DNA of 64,000 nucleotides from JAJPHW01 sp963771505 (GCA_963771505.1 CAVYTO010000002.1:310001-374000), one strand, 5' to 3'. Shown: positions 49,829 through 59,326, counted from the first letter of the stretch. The notes: generated by a model not told the origin, from the letters alone. A program made the numbers and translations.

Positions 49829-51091
49829 ATGCCACAAAACATGCCAGAAGAGAAAACCAATTCGGGATTTTGGTCACGGCGGTCGTGGTTGGTCTGGCTG
49901 CTGGGGATTGGCGGCGTAACCGTGCTGTTGGCATCTTTTGGCGGCCGGAACGATGCGATTCCGGTGCGAGCCGCGATAGCCCAAAGAAGAACAATTCAGA
50001 GCGTGATTTCCACCAATGGCAAGGTCGAACCGATACAAAATTTCGAAGCACATGCCCCAATCGGTACCACCATCAAGAGGTTGCTGGTGAAAGAAGGCGA
50101 CCGGGTCAGGAAGGGTCAGCTTCTCGCCGAACTAAACGATATGGATGCCCGCCGGCAGGCGGCGCAGGCCCTGGCGCAGCTCAAGGGGTCGGAAGCGGAC
50201 AGCAGCGAGATACAAGCAGGCGGAAATCAGGAAGAGGTCTTGACGCTGAATTCCCAATTGATCAATGCGCAATCAGCCCAGAGTCTGGCCCAACGCAATC
50301 TAGATGCGTTGCGGCGGTTGCAACAAAGCGGGGCGGCGTCGCCGGGCGAAGTCAAAGATGCCGAGAACCAGCTTGCCCGCTCCGAAAGCGACGTTAAGTT
50401 GCTGGAACAGAAAAGGAAAGATCGGTACTCCCAGCCGGAAGTGGCGAAAGCGGATTCGCGGAGAGCAGAAGCGCAGGCCGGATACGCCGCTGCTACCGAC
50501 ATCCTTAAGCAGCTGAATATTCACGCGCCGTTCGACGGAGTCGTTTATTCCCTGCCGGCGCGACAGGGCGCTTATGTTAATGCGGGAGACCTGGTGCTTC
50601 AGGAAGCCGATTTGTCAAAGGTATTGGTGCGGGCGTTTGTGGACGAGCCCGACGTGGGCCGCCTCGGCCATGGGCAAAGCATGGAAGCCACGTGGGACGC
50701 TGTGCCTGACCGGACCTGGAAAGGCACAGTGGCCGACATTCCAGCGACTTTGAAGATGCACGGCACTCGCAATGTCGGAGAAGTCACGTGCATCCTCGAT
50801 AATTACGACTACAAACTGTTGCCCAACGTGAATGTCGGAGTGACGATCGTGGTAGCGGAACACGAGAATGCGCTCACGGTGCCTCGTGAAGCTTTGCGGC
50901 AGGATGACCGCAGTTCTTACGTTCTTCAGATCGTCAACAATGAATTGCGACGCAAAGATGTCACGACCGCGATTTCAAATTTGACTGACGTTGAGATCAA
51001 TCACGGCTTGGCTGACAATTCGGTGGTCGCGCTCAATTCCCTGAATTCCAAACCGGTGGTGAATGGATCGGTAGTGAAGGTGGTTCGCTGA
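49829..51091 (+). CDS. Periplasmic adaptor (HlyD/MacA-type membrane fusion protein)
   Basis: The 420-residue product has one N-terminal membrane helix (SWLVWLLGIGGVTVLLASF) and a lipoyl half (FEAHAPIGTTIKRLLVKEGDRVRKGQLLAEL). A long coiled-coil hairpin spans about 100-215 (QAAQALAQLKGSEADS...). The second lipoyl half INIHAPFDGVVYSLPARQGAYVNAG and beta-barrel and membrane-proximal domains follow. It links an inner-membrane pump to an outer-membrane channel. The pump itself is not in this operon; the next two genes are a TPR protein and a TolC-like channel. Confidence 0.88.
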   Translation: MPQNMPEEKTNSGFWSRRSWLVWLLGIGGVTVLLASFGGRNDAIPVRAAIAQRRTIQSVISTNGKVEPIQNFEAHAPIGTTIKRLLVKEGDRVRKGQLLAELNDMDARRQAAQALAQLKGSEADSSEIQAGGNQEEVLTLNSQLINAQSAQSLAQRNLDALRRLQQSGAASPGEVKDAENQLARSESDVKLLEQKRKDRYSQPEVAKADSRRAEAQAGYAAATDILKQLNIHAPFDGVVYSLPARQGAYVNAGDLVLQEADLSKVLVRAFVDEPDVGRLGHGQSMEATWDAVPDRTWKGTVADIPATLKMHGTRNVGEVTCILDNYDYKLLPNVNVGVTIVVAEHENALTVPREALRQDDRSSYVLQIVNNELRRKDVTTAISNLTDVEINHGLADNSVVALNSLNSKPVVNGSVVKVVR

Positions 51092-51093
51092 CA

Positions 51094-52065
51094 ATGGTGA
51101 GTTTGAAACCGATTTTCGGAGCAGCTCTTTTCCTGGCGCTGGCGGCTTCACCCGTGCTCGCCGCGGAAGCGCCGGCGGATCTGCTGGCCCGTGGCCACGC
51201 GGATGACGCGATCGCGTCGTTAAATAATCGTATTCAGCGCAATCCCGGAGACGCCGACAATTACCACTTGCTATGCCGCGCGCACTTCGATGTGCAAGAG
51301 TGGGACGACGCTATTGCTGCGTGTGAACATGCCATTGCGGTAAACCCAAAGAGCAGCCGCGACCATTTGTGGCTGGGCCGCGCGTATGGAGAAAAAGCCA
51401 GCAGCTCGAGTTTTGTTTCCGCCGTTGGCTTGGCGAAGAAAGTAAAAACTGAATTCGAAACTGCGGTACAGCTCGATCCATCCAGCTCCGACGCTCGCTC
51501 AGACCTGGCTGAGTTCTATCTCGAAGCTCCGGGAATCGTCGGCGGCGGCAAGGATAAAGCGACTTCGCAAGCTGACGCATTGGCCAAGCTGAACCCGGCG
51601 AAAGCGCACTGGATCAAAGGCCGTATCGCCGAAAAGAATAAAAACCTGTTAGCTGCGGAAGGCGAATACACGTCTGCAATCCAGGCGAGTCACGGAAGCG
51701 GACTGGATTGGCTGAACCTCGCATTCTTCTACAAACGCGGTCACCGGCTCGATGACATGGAATCCGCGTTGAAAAAGGCTGTCGCGGCGTCATCCGAACA
51801 GCCTGAAGTGATTGTTGAAGCTGCCGAAACCCTGATCCGCAGCGATCGCAATCTTCCTCTAGCGGAATCCTGGCTCAAGCAATATCTTGCGGGTTCGACT
51901 GTGGAATTGGCACCCGCCTTCAAAGCCCAATACTGGCTCGGTCAGGCACAAGAAAAGTTGGGTGATCACGCTGCTGCCGCGCAAAGCTACCGCGCGTCGC
52001 TTGCGTTGGCACGGCGCTACTCCCGCGCGCAGGAAGCGCTGACCCGGGTTGAACGCCAACTTTGA
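51094..52065 (+). CDS. Exported TPR protein
   Basis: The 323-residue protein has a signal peptide (FGAALFLALAASPVLA) and several tetratricopeptide-like helix pairs: ADDAIASLNNRIQRNPGDADNYHLLCRAHF, EWDDAIAACEHAIAVNPKSSRDHLWLGRAYG, and a C-terminal pair AQYWLGQAQEKLGDHAAAAQSYRASLALA. It presumably holds other proteins together in the periplasm. It starts two bases after the adaptor stop and runs into the leader of the TolC gene, so it is likely part of the same export machine or its assembly. Confidence 0.8.
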   Translation: MVSLKPIFGAALFLALAASPVLAAEAPADLLARGHADDAIASLNNRIQRNPGDADNYHLLCRAHFDVQEWDDAIAACEHAIAVNPKSSRDHLWLGRAYGEKASSSSFVSAVGLAKKVKTEFETAVQLDPSSSDARSDLAEFYLEAPGIVGGGKDKATSQADALAKLNPAKAHWIKGRIAEKNKNLLAAEGEYTSAIQASHGSGLDWLNLAFFYKRGHRLDDMESALKKAVAASSEQPEVIVEAAETLIRSDRNLPLAESWLKQYLAGSTVELAPAFKAQYWLGQAQEKLGDHAAAAQSYRASLALARRYSRAQEALTRVERQL

Positions 52066-52099
52066 GAAGAATTCTCTAAAACCATCCCGGAGCCTAGCG

Positions 52100-53422
52100 A
52101 TGAGACTCATTCCGTGGTCCCGCAATTTCCTGGCAGCCAGCGTGACGATTGGGCTCGCTATTTCACTCAACGCGCAATCGCTGTCACTGAAACACGCGGT
52201 GCAGTTGGCGCTGATCCACAGCACCGTTACTGGAGCTTCCGAAGCCGACGAACAACGTGCATTCGCCTCTTATCTCGAAGCCCGGAACGAGTACATACCG
52301 CAGGTCACAATTGGCTCGGGACTAGGCAAGACCTGGGGATATCCTCTGAGTCTCGAGGGTTCAGCGCCGTCGATCGTGAACCTGACCTCGCAGTCGGCAT
52401 TGATTAATCCGTCGTTGCGAGAGTTTGTGCGCGCCGCAAAGACCGAGTACCAGGCCAGCGCGCTTCAGAGCAAGGAACAACGCAGCCTGGTCATGCAGGA
52501 CACGGTGCTCAGCTACGTGGAACTCGACCGATGGGAAACGCTGGTTGCCCATTTGCGCGAAGACAATATTTCTGCGCTGAAGGCAGAACAGATGGTGGCG
52601 CGCCGCATCCAGGAAGGTGTGGACAATGCGCTCGCGGGAAACCAGGCGCGGTTGACAACTGCGCGGGTGCATCTGCGCATTCTGCAAGCGGAAGGTTCGA
52701 TCGACCTGCTGCGGACAAAGCTGTCGCATCTCACCGGCCTTCCGGCGGGATCGATTGTCACCGAGAAAGATTCGATTCCAGCGCTGCCCGATGTTAAGCA
52801 GGACGATGTGGAGCATGAGGACGAACTGATTGCGACTACGCTGAATCGGAATCCGGCAATCCTCGCGGCAGACACTCACTTCCTCGCGCAGCTGCACAAC
52901 GCCAAAGCCGAGCATCGCGCGCTCTGGCCGAGCATCGATTTCGCAAGTCAGTACGCTTTACTGGCCACGTTCAACAATTACGAGAATTACTTCAAATCCG
53001 GGAGTTTTCAGCAGCACAACGCCACCATCGGTGTTGCAATGCGGTTTCCGTTCCTGAATCCCTCGCAACATGCGAAAGCCGAAGCGGCCGACGCAGCGGC
53101 GCTTCGAGCGAAACACGACGCGGAAAGCCTGCGTAATCAGACGTCCGAAGAAGTCGTACGGCTGCGGCGGTCGGTGGCCCAGCTTGGAGCTGCGCAGGAA
53201 GTTGCCAATCTGGAATATCAGATTGCGGAGTCAGGCTTGCAGGCGTCCCAGATTCGCATGGATTCGGGTACGGCGACAATTCACGAGGCCGAGGATGCGC
53301 GAGTGCACTTGACCGAGACTTTCAACTCACTGCAAGACGCCAATTTTGATTTGGAACGAGCGCGTATCGGATTATTGCGATCCAGCGGTGAACTTGCGAC
53401 TTGGGTTGGATTGCCCAACTGA
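52100..53422 (+). CDS. TolC-family outer-membrane channel protein
   Basis: This protein of about 440 residues has a signal peptide and the two-fold TolC repeat of long helices. SLSLKHAVQLALIHSTVTGASEADEQRAFASYLEARNEYIPQVTIGSG is the first half; LIATTLNRNPAILAADTHFLAQLHNAKAEHRALWPSIDF is the second. A late beta/helix SGTATIHEAEDARVHLTETFNSLQDANFDLERARIGLLRSSGEL closes it. The ATG at 52100 has GGAG upstream and lies just before the signal peptide; the TTG-like longer start at 52049 was rejected. It provides the exit duct for the adaptor encoded at 49829. Confidence 0.87.
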   Translation: MRLIPWSRNFLAASVTIGLAISLNAQSLSLKHAVQLALIHSTVTGASEADEQRAFASYLEARNEYIPQVTIGSGLGKTWGYPLSLEGSAPSIVNLTSQSALINPSLREFVRAAKTEYQASALQSKEQRSLVMQDTVLSYVELDRWETLVAHLREDNISALKAEQMVARRIQEGVDNALAGNQARLTTARVHLRILQAEGSIDLLRTKLSHLTGLPAGSIVTEKDSIPALPDVKQDDVEHEDELIATTLNRNPAILAADTHFLAQLHNAKAEHRALWPSIDFASQYALLATFNNYENYFKSGSFQQHNATIGVAMRFPFLNPSQHAKAEAADAAALRAKHDAESLRNQTSEEVVRLRRSVAQLGAAQEVANLEYQIAESGLQASQIRMDSGTATIHEAEDARVHLTETFNSLQDANFDLERARIGLLRSSGELATWVGLPN

Positions 53423-53639
53423 TCCGGCTTTTCCGGCACAATTCGGGGGTCTTTGTCCTACTGGATGCATCAAATAGCCATCCGCTGCAAATGGGTAGGG
53501 TGTTAGGTTGGGTTTAAGTACGATTAAAGCTCCGGAACCCAATTTCTTGCCAGGCTCGCGAAGGTCGCCGTACCCGAAAAAGCACTCCCTGTGGGCCGAT
53601 TGGCGCTTCTAGAAATGTTAAAATAAGTGATTGAAAACC

Positions 53640-55118
53640 ATGCCCTTAAAAACTTTATTGCTGAATCCGCCTTCCTTTGAAAACTTTGATGGGGGCGCTG
53701 GCTCGCGCTGGCCCGCCACGCGTGAAATCGAGTCTTATTGGTATCCCGTATGGCTGGCCTACCCGGCTGGGATGATCGAGGGGTCGCGGTTGCTCGACGC
53801 CCCTTCGCACCATGTATCGGCCGAAGAGACCATCAACATTGCCCGGGACTACGAATTTCTCGTGCTCTTCACCAGCACGCCGGGCTTCCCTGGCGACATC
53901 CGGCTGACGGCGAAGATCAAGGAAGTGAATCCTAAGATCAAGATTGCTTTCGTCGGCCCACACGTAACCGTGCTGCCCGAACGGTCTCTAAAAGAAAATC
54001 GCCACATCGATTTCATCGTACGCAAAGAATTCGACTATGCGGTGTATGAGTTTGCCAATGGCAAGCCGTTGAGCGAGATTCTCGGCGCGTCTTATTTGAA
54101 AGACGGTGCGATTGTGCACAATCCCGATCGCCCTGAGCTTCAAGACCTCGATTCACTGCCCCACGTGACGGAAGTCTACAAGCGGAATCTCGACGTCACG
54201 CGCTACAACGTCCCGTTTCTTCTCTACCCCTACGTTTCGCTCTACACAACGCGAGGCTGCCCGGCGCAGTGCACGTTCTGCCTGTGGCCGCAGACCTTGA
54301 GCGGACACCCGTGGCGCAAGCGCTCCACTGACGACGTGGCCCGCGAGATGGCGGAAGCTAAGGCGCTCTGGCCGGACGTGCGCGAGTTTTTCTTCGACGA
54401 CGACACGTTCAACATCCAGAAAGTACGGACGGTCGAGCTGTGCGCCAAGCTGAAGCCTTTGGGCTTGACCTGGTCTTGCACGTCGCGCGTAACCACCGAT
54501 TTCGACACTCTGAAAGCGATGAAGGATGCTGGATGCCGCCTGCTGATCGTTGGCTATGAGTCGGGCGATCCACAAATTTTGAAGAACATCAAGAAAGGCG
54601 CAACCATCGAACGCGCCCGCCAGTTCACGAAAGATTGCCATAAGCTGGGATTGGTCATTCACGGCGACTTCATCATCGGCTTGCCGGGTGAAACTCGCGA
54701 GACCATTGAAAACACGATCAAGTTCGCGAAGGAACTTGATGTCGAGACCATTCAGGTTTCGGTCGCCCACGCTTACCCTGGAACCGAGCTTTACGATTAC
54801 GCAATGAAGAACGGTTTCATGGTCGCCGACACGAAGATGGTGGACGATGGCGGTCACCAGCTTGCGCAGATTCAATATCCCGGCTTACCGGCGGATTATT
54901 TGATGGAATCGGTCCACCGCTTCTACGACGAATATTACTTCCGGCCCAAAGCGGCGTTCCGAATCGTCCGTAAAGCGATGTTCAGCAGCGTTGAACGCAA
55001 GCGCCTCTACAAGGAAGCCAGAGGCTTCATGAAAGTGCGCGCCATGCGCAATAAATGGGTAAAGGACAAGCGCGCAGAAGGCGACAGCGTGACCGCACCG
55101 GAACCCGTAAAAGCTTAA
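53640..55118 (+). CDS. hpnJ: Hopanoid radical SAM enzyme HpnJ-like (cobalamin-binding type)
   Basis: The 492-residue product has a B12-binding-like N-terminal domain (TLLLNPPSFENFDGGAGSRW, KIKIAFVGPHVTVLPE). A radical SAM domain follows with C207-x3-C211-x2-C214 in TTRGCPAQCTFCLWPQTLSGHPWRKRS and FFFDDDTFNIQ. The C-terminal region is of HpnJ type. HpnJ is required to make the cyclitol ether of bacteriohopanetetrol. ATG at 53640 was chosen; TTG at 53631 is also in frame. The preceding 217 bases show no strong promoter by eye. It lies beside the hopanoid genes and ahead of two small transporters. Confidence 0.88.
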   Translation: MPLKTLLLNPPSFENFDGGAGSRWPATREIESYWYPVWLAYPAGMIEGSRLLDAPSHHVSAEETINIARDYEFLVLFTSTPGFPGDIRLTAKIKEVNPKIKIAFVGPHVTVLPERSLKENRHIDFIVRKEFDYAVYEFANGKPLSEILGASYLKDGAIVHNPDRPELQDLDSLPHVTEVYKRNLDVTRYNVPFLLYPYVSLYTTRGCPAQCTFCLWPQTLSGHPWRKRSTDDVAREMAEAKALWPDVREFFFDDDTFNIQKVRTVELCAKLKPLGLTWSCTSRVTTDFDTLKAMKDAGCRLLIVGYESGDPQILKNIKKGATIERARQFTKDCHKLGLVIHGDFIIGLPGETRETIENTIKFAKELDVETIQVSVAHAYPGTELYDYAMKNGFMVADTKMVDDGGHQLAQIQYPGLPADYLMESVHRFYDEYYFRPKAAFRIVRKAMFSSVERKRLYKEARGFMKVRAMRNKWVKDKRAEGDSVTAPEPVKA

Positions 55119-55137
55119 ATACAGATACGAGATTTCC

Positions 55138-55572
55138 TTGACCCCTCGGAAATATCTGGTGCTGGCCTGTGTCACGCTGTGCGCTTCAATCGGCGATTCA
55201 CTTCTAGCGCATGGCATGAAACAGCTGGGAAACGTGTCGTTGCATCACCTTGCGGGCATGCTTTTGGCTGTGACCAATCCTTCCGTCGCCTTTGGCGTTG
55301 TGTTGTTGATCGGATTTTTTGCTTCCTACACAACGGCTCTTTCCTGGGCTGACCTGACCTACGTTCTACCCGCGACTTCGTTGGGCTATGTCCTGCTGAC
55401 GTTAATTGCGAAATTTTATCTTCACGAAAATGTCACGACCACGCGCTGGCTTGGAGTCCTATTGATCTCAGCGGGGGTTGGCTTCGTGACGCAGGGCCCT
55501 GCGCTTACCCAACACGCTCAACCCCCGGCAACGGACGATTCTGCCGCGCTTGCGGCCGAGGTGCGCCGGTGA
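55138..55572 (+). CDS. Small EamA/SMR-like membrane protein, subunit 1
   Basis: The 144-residue protein has four membrane helices (YLVLACVTLCASIGDSLLAHGM, SVAFGVVLLIGFFASYTTAL, LTYVLPATSLGYVLLTLI, WLGVLLISAGVGFVTQG). It has the drug/metabolite-transporter half-size pattern of EmrE and ArnE/ArnF. A short polar C-terminal tail follows. The start is TTG at 55138, 19 bases after hpnJ. Its stop overlaps the GTG of the next, homologous gene, so the two probably form a heterodimer. Transport of a hopanoid or its head group is inferred from position. Confidence 0.75.
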   Translation: MTPRKYLVLACVTLCASIGDSLLAHGMKQLGNVSLHHLAGMLLAVTNPSVAFGVVLLIGFFASYTTALSWADLTYVLPATSLGYVLLTLIAKFYLHENVTTTRWLGVLLISAGVGFVTQGPALTQHAQPPATDDSAALAAEVRR

Positions 55573-55949
55573 AACAGACTTACACCTGGGCTGCAATAGC
55601 CATCATCGTGCTGGCCTCAACCAGCGGCGATGTGCTGCTTGCTCACGCGATGAAGCAGGTCGGCGACGTTGGCGAACTTTGGAAGCGCCAAGGTATTTTC
55701 GGTGTAATTGGACGCATGCTGGCGAATCCGTCTTTTTTGCTTGGAATCGTGGCCATGACATTAGCCTTCTACAGCCTGCTTTTTGGCCTGTCCTGGGGAG
55801 ATGTCAGCCTCATCGCACCCGCGTCAGCTTCGCTTACGTTCGTGGCTAACGCAATCGCAGCGAGGTTGTTCCTCAAGGAGAAAGTGGACGGCAGGCGTTG
55901 GCTGGCAGCGTTGTGCGTGGCCGGCGGCGTCGCCCTTCTGGCCGCGTAG
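55569..55949 (+). CDS. Small EamA/SMR-like membrane protein, subunit 2
   Basis: The 126-residue protein is homologous to its neighbour. SGDVLLAHAMKQVGDVGEL mirrors IGDSLLAHGMKQLGNVSL there. It has four helices (WAAIAIIVLASTSGDVLL, FLLGIVAMTLAFYSLLFGL, VSLIAPASASLTFVANAIAA, WLAALCVAGGVALLAA). The GTG start overlaps the preceding stop. Paired half-size transporters of this kind (ArnE/ArnF, some EmrE-like pairs) flip lipid-linked sugars or export small cations. It converges on hpnE with only two bases between stops. Confidence 0.75.
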   Translation: MKQTYTWAAIAIIVLASTSGDVLLAHAMKQVGDVGELWKRQGIFGVIGRMLANPSFLLGIVAMTLAFYSLLFGLSWGDVSLIAPASASLTFVANAIAARLFLKEKVDGRRWLAALCVAGGVALLAA

Positions 55950-55951
55950 TT

Positions 55952-57364
55952 CTAGGGGAACATCCGCATAAAACCTGTGGCGGGAAGGTCTGGGGAGACG
56001 AACGTCTTGTGCCAGTCGCCAGCTTCGCGCATCACTGCGTCGGCCGCGAGATAGCCGCTTCGCACCGCGCCTTCCATCGTTGCCGGCCATCCGGTCGCAG
56101 TCCAATCGCCAGCCAAAAACACTCTGGGCCAGGCGGTTGTTTGGGGGGGCCGTTGACGGTCGATTCCGGGCCGCGGCGAGTATGTGGCGTTCAGTTCCTT
56201 GATGACGGCTGATTTCAACAATTTCGCGTCGCGCGCGCCGGGAAAGAATTCGCGGACCTCGGCGAGCACCAGATCGACAATTTCCTGCTTACTTTTCGGA
56301 ATCAAATTCTTCGAGGCGCTCACGACCAGTTCGACATAGCTGCCTTCGCCCGCCCTTTTCAACAGCAACGACTTGTGAAACATCCACTGAATCGTGCGGT
56401 CAAGCAACACGGCATGCTCTAGGTCAGTGATTTGGCGGTCAAACCAGAGATGTATCCCAGTAATCGGAGCACTTTGAAATTGAGCGATTTGCTGGCGCAG
56501 TAGCCCGAATGCTTCGTTTGACGGCAACACACTGCCCAAAGAAAAGAACGGTAGCGCGAGCACCACAAAGTCAAAATTCTGGATTGAGCCACTCGCCAGC
56601 GAGATGCCCGGCACTGCTGAGTCTGGATGAAGCGCAGCGATGCCAGATCGCAACTCGATCTTTCCGCCGCGGGCGGCGATATACTCCTGCGCGGCAGTGT
56701 AGAGCTCGGTAAGAGGAATCGCTGGAATGCCCATCCTTCGAGCTACGTGCGAACGCATCGTCTCTCTTACGACCTGACCTGCGGCCGACACCGATATCAG
56801 TTCGAGATCCTCACTCAAGGCGCTGATCAGCACCGGCTTCCAGAAGCGTTCGATGGCCGCTGCGGTCTGCCCGTGGCGTTGCAGCCATTGCAGGAAAGGT
56901 TCCCCGTCATCTTTGGCGGGAAACGGAAGTAGCGACGCCATGGCTCGGGCGATTGCCAGTTTGTCGCGGATATCGAGAAATGGCAGTCCGAAGAACGACG
57001 GGAGGGTGTGAAGCGGTGCGGGCAAATGGCTCGAGTCGAGTTTGGACTGGCGTCCGCCGGGTTCAATGAATGTCATGTCATCCGACCAGTGGATGTTGCC
57101 ACTGGCCCCGATGCGATCGTAAAACTCGATGAGATTTGTGCATACACCGAATAGAACGTGCTGACAGTTATCGACGACCTCGCCGGTTGCGGGATGTTCA
57201 TAAGACGATGCCCGGCCTCCCAGAAATGGGCGGCGTTCGAACAGCGTGACCTCAAATCCGCTATCGGCAAGCGCGCAGCCAGCGGCCAGCCCGGCGAGAC
57301 CGCCGCCGACGATTCCGACTGTTTTTTGGGAAACAGCTTTGCTTGCTGGAGCCGGGGTGTTCAT
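55952..57364 (-). CDS. hpnE: Squalene-associated FAD-dependent desaturase HpnE
   Basis: The 470-residue flavoprotein of the phytoene-desaturase/amine-oxidase family starts KTVGIVGGGLAGLAAGCALADSGFEVTLFERRPFLGGRASSY (FAD Rossmann plus GGR). It has DNCQHVLFGVC and ends with PRVFLAGDWTATGWPATMEGAVRSGYLAADAV. HpnE acts on hydroxysqualene in the HpnC-HpnD-HpnE route and yields squalene. It starts 12 bases after the hpnD stop and is the last gene of the minus-strand hopanoid operon seen here. Family assignment is supported by neighbours on both sides. Confidence 0.93.
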   Translation of the reverse strand: MNTPAPASKAVSQKTVGIVGGGLAGLAAGCALADSGFEVTLFERRPFLGGRASSYEHPATGEVVDNCQHVLFGVCTNLIEFYDRIGASGNIHWSDDMTFIEPGGRQSKLDSSHLPAPLHTLPSFFGLPFLDIRDKLAIARAMASLLPFPAKDDGEPFLQWLQRHGQTAAAIERFWKPVLISALSEDLELISVSAAGQVVRETMRSHVARRMGIPAIPLTELYTAAQEYIAARGGKIELRSGIAALHPDSAVPGISLASGSIQNFDFVVLALPFFSLGSVLPSNEAFGLLRQQIAQFQSAPITGIHLWFDRQITDLEHAVLLDRTIQWMFHKSLLLKRAGEGSYVELVVSASKNLIPKSKQEIVDLVLAEVREFFPGARDAKLLKSAVIKELNATYSPRPGIDRQRPPQTTAWPRVFLAGDWTATGWPATMEGAVRSGYLAADAVMREAGDWHKTFVSPDLPATGFMRMFP

Positions 57365-57376
57365 GCGCCGACCAAT

Positions 57377-58306
57377 CTATGTGACCCGCTGCAAGAAGCC
57401 CTTGCCGAGAATCGTGAGTTTCTCCCGCGCACTCAGGCTGACCTTGCCGTGGAACACGTCATATTCGCAGGCCGCGATCTTTTCGAGAAGTGAACGGTAG
57501 ATGGTCGTCAATACGTAGAGAGCAGGCTGGCTGTCTTCATTGATCAATGGAAGGAGTTGATCGCCGGCGCGATAGAATTCGCGGGCGCGGTCCGCTTCCA
57601 TCTTTAGCAGCGGAGAATATCGCGATGCATCGGTAGCGGCGGCGAGCTCGTCGGCGGAAACACCGAACTTCGCGATATCTTCTTCGGGCAGATAAACTCG
57701 TCCTGCCAGCGCGTCTTCACGGACATCGCGGATGATGTTCGTCATTTGAAACGCCAGGCCGAGCTGCTCGGCCAGCGGTTCCGCGGCGCGATCGGAGTAG
57801 CCGAAGATTCGGATACATACCAACCCGACGACTGAAGCGACCCGATAACAGTAGACGCGCAGGTCGTCGAACGTGACGTAGCGAACCGGGGCGGCGGTGC
57901 CGTCGTCCGATGTCTCGGCGACGTCCATTGCGGTGCCGTTGGCAAGCTCGTCAAGCAGAGCTACGGGAATGTCGAATTGCCTTTGGGCGTGGGCAAGGGC
58001 GAGCAAGATCGGTTCATCCGTCGGATAACCAGCCAGGGAGCGGTGCACCGAATCAAGCCATTCTGTCAGCCGCTGACGTCGTTCGCGCGGGGATACACTG
58101 CCGTCGTCGGCAATGTCGTCGCAGCGTCGCATGAATGCATACACGGCGCACAGCGCACGTCGCTTGGGACGAGGCAAAATCAAAAACGCGTAATAGAAAT
58201 TCTTGGCGGCTTTGCGAGTGATGCCGCGGCAGACAGAGTAAGCCACCGCGATTTGCGAGGGCGTAGGGCTGAATGAACTGGGCGCAGGCTGCACGGCGGT
58301 GCTCAT
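57377..58306 (-). CDS. hpnD: Presqualene diphosphate synthase HpnD
   Basis: HpnD condenses two farnesyl diphosphates to presqualene diphosphate. The 309-residue product of the squalene/phytoene synthase family has both Mg-binding motifs, RRCDDIADD and QMTNIIRDVREDALAGRVYLP, plus FYYAFLILPRPKRRALCAVYAF. The ATG at 58306 was chosen because it overlaps the hpnC stop (ATGA); the frame is open further upstream through hpnC. The next genes are hpnC before and hpnE after, as in known hopanoid loci. Confidence 0.94.
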   Translation of the reverse strand: MSTAVQPAPSSFSPTPSQIAVAYSVCRGITRKAAKNFYYAFLILPRPKRRALCAVYAFMRRCDDIADDGSVSPRERRQRLTEWLDSVHRSLAGYPTDEPILLALAHAQRQFDIPVALLDELANGTAMDVAETSDDGTAAPVRYVTFDDLRVYCYRVASVVGLVCIRIFGYSDRAAEPLAEQLGLAFQMTNIIRDVREDALAGRVYLPEEDIAKFGVSADELAAATDASRYSPLLKMEADRAREFYRAGDQLLPLINEDSQPALYVLTTIYRSLLEKIAACEYDVFHGKVSLSAREKLTILGKGFLQRVT

Positions 58307-59259
58307 CGCAGCTTTCCCAGAGCGGCGCGGGCGACGAGCATCAATTTGCGAGTCTTCGAAATCGCGGGACGGCGGCCCAGCACGTTGAAGCCCTGGCGTT
58401 CGATGGCGCGAAGAATCTCCATTCCGCCGCGGCTGAATAGATCTAGATCCACAGCCAGTTCGCGATCGACTTTTTTGATGAGCGGCAGTCCGCGTAGGAA
58501 CATCTCGTGGGCGCGATCGACCTGGTAGGCAAGCAGATCGCAAAAACCGGCGGTATTGCGTTGCTTCGCAATCTCGTCTTCCGAAACAGAAAAGCGCCGC
58601 ATATCGTCTTGGGGAATGTATATCCGGCCTCGCGCAAAATCGCTGCTAACGTCCTGCCAAAAATTAGCGAGTTGTAGAGCCGTGCATGTGAAGTCAGAGA
58701 GGGTCTGGCGCTCGGCGTCGCGATATCCGCATAAATAGAGGACGAGATGGCCAACCGGGTTCGCGGAAAAACGACAGTACTCCGCCAAGTCTGCAAACGT
58801 CGGATAGCGCACAACACTTTGGTCCTGGCGAAAGGCTGTAAGCAGATCGACAAAAGGCTGCTTAGGAATATCGAGAGCGCTAACGGTCTCAGCCAGCGCA
58901 ACAAAAACCGGATGTCTTGGCGCTCCCGCATAACAGGCATCGAGTTGCCCTTGCCACTGGTCGAGGAGGGCCAACGACATTTGAGTATCGCCCACTTCGT
59001 CGCCCAGGTCGTCGGCAATCCGGCAGTAGGCGTAGACATTGAAAAAATGTTGGCGTAGCCGCTCCGGTAGAAACCAGCTCGCTACCGAAAAATTCTCATA
59101 GTGACTGCGCGCGAGCCGGCGGCAGTAGGCTTGAGCTTCTTCAAGAGACGGCGGTTGGGCGGGAATCGCGTACTCCGAGGGCAGCCGAGCCCAGCCAGCC
59201 GCAACCTGCGGATCGAGAACAGAAATTACGGACTGCCCGCTGATGGTGGTTGCGTTCAT
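58303..59259 (-). CDS. hpnC: Hydroxysqualene synthase HpnC
   Basis: HpnC turns presqualene diphosphate into hydroxysqualene. The 318-residue protein is homologous to HpnD. It has ARSHYENFSVASWFLPERLRQHFFNVYAYCRIADDLGDE (first Asp-rich motif, DDLGDE) and QLANFWQDVSSDFARGRIYIP (second). It starts 67 bases after the zinc dehydrogenase stop at 59327 and overlaps hpnD by four bases. Together hpnC, hpnD and hpnE replace a classical squalene synthase. Confidence 0.94.
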   Translation of the reverse strand: MNATTISGQSVISVLDPQVAAGWARLPSEYAIPAQPPSLEEAQAYCRRLARSHYENFSVASWFLPERLRQHFFNVYAYCRIADDLGDEVGDTQMSLALLDQWQGQLDACYAGAPRHPVFVALAETVSALDIPKQPFVDLLTAFRQDQSVVRYPTFADLAEYCRFSANPVGHLVLYLCGYRDAERQTLSDFTCTALQLANFWQDVSSDFARGRIYIPQDDMRRFSVSEDEIAKQRNTAGFCDLLAYQVDRAHEMFLRGLPLIKKVDRELAVDLDLFSRGGMEILRAIERQGFNVLGRRPAISKTRKLMLVARAALGKLR

Positions 59260-59326
59260 CGTTTATGTCGAGAAGCGTCCATGCATGCCAGATGCGCGGA
59301 AACGAAACCCCATTCAGACGGTGGGT

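Noticed and set aside
53423..53639. Promoter upstream of hpnJ
   Set aside because: TTAAAAT near 53617 looks like a -10 box but no -35 box is at the proper distance.
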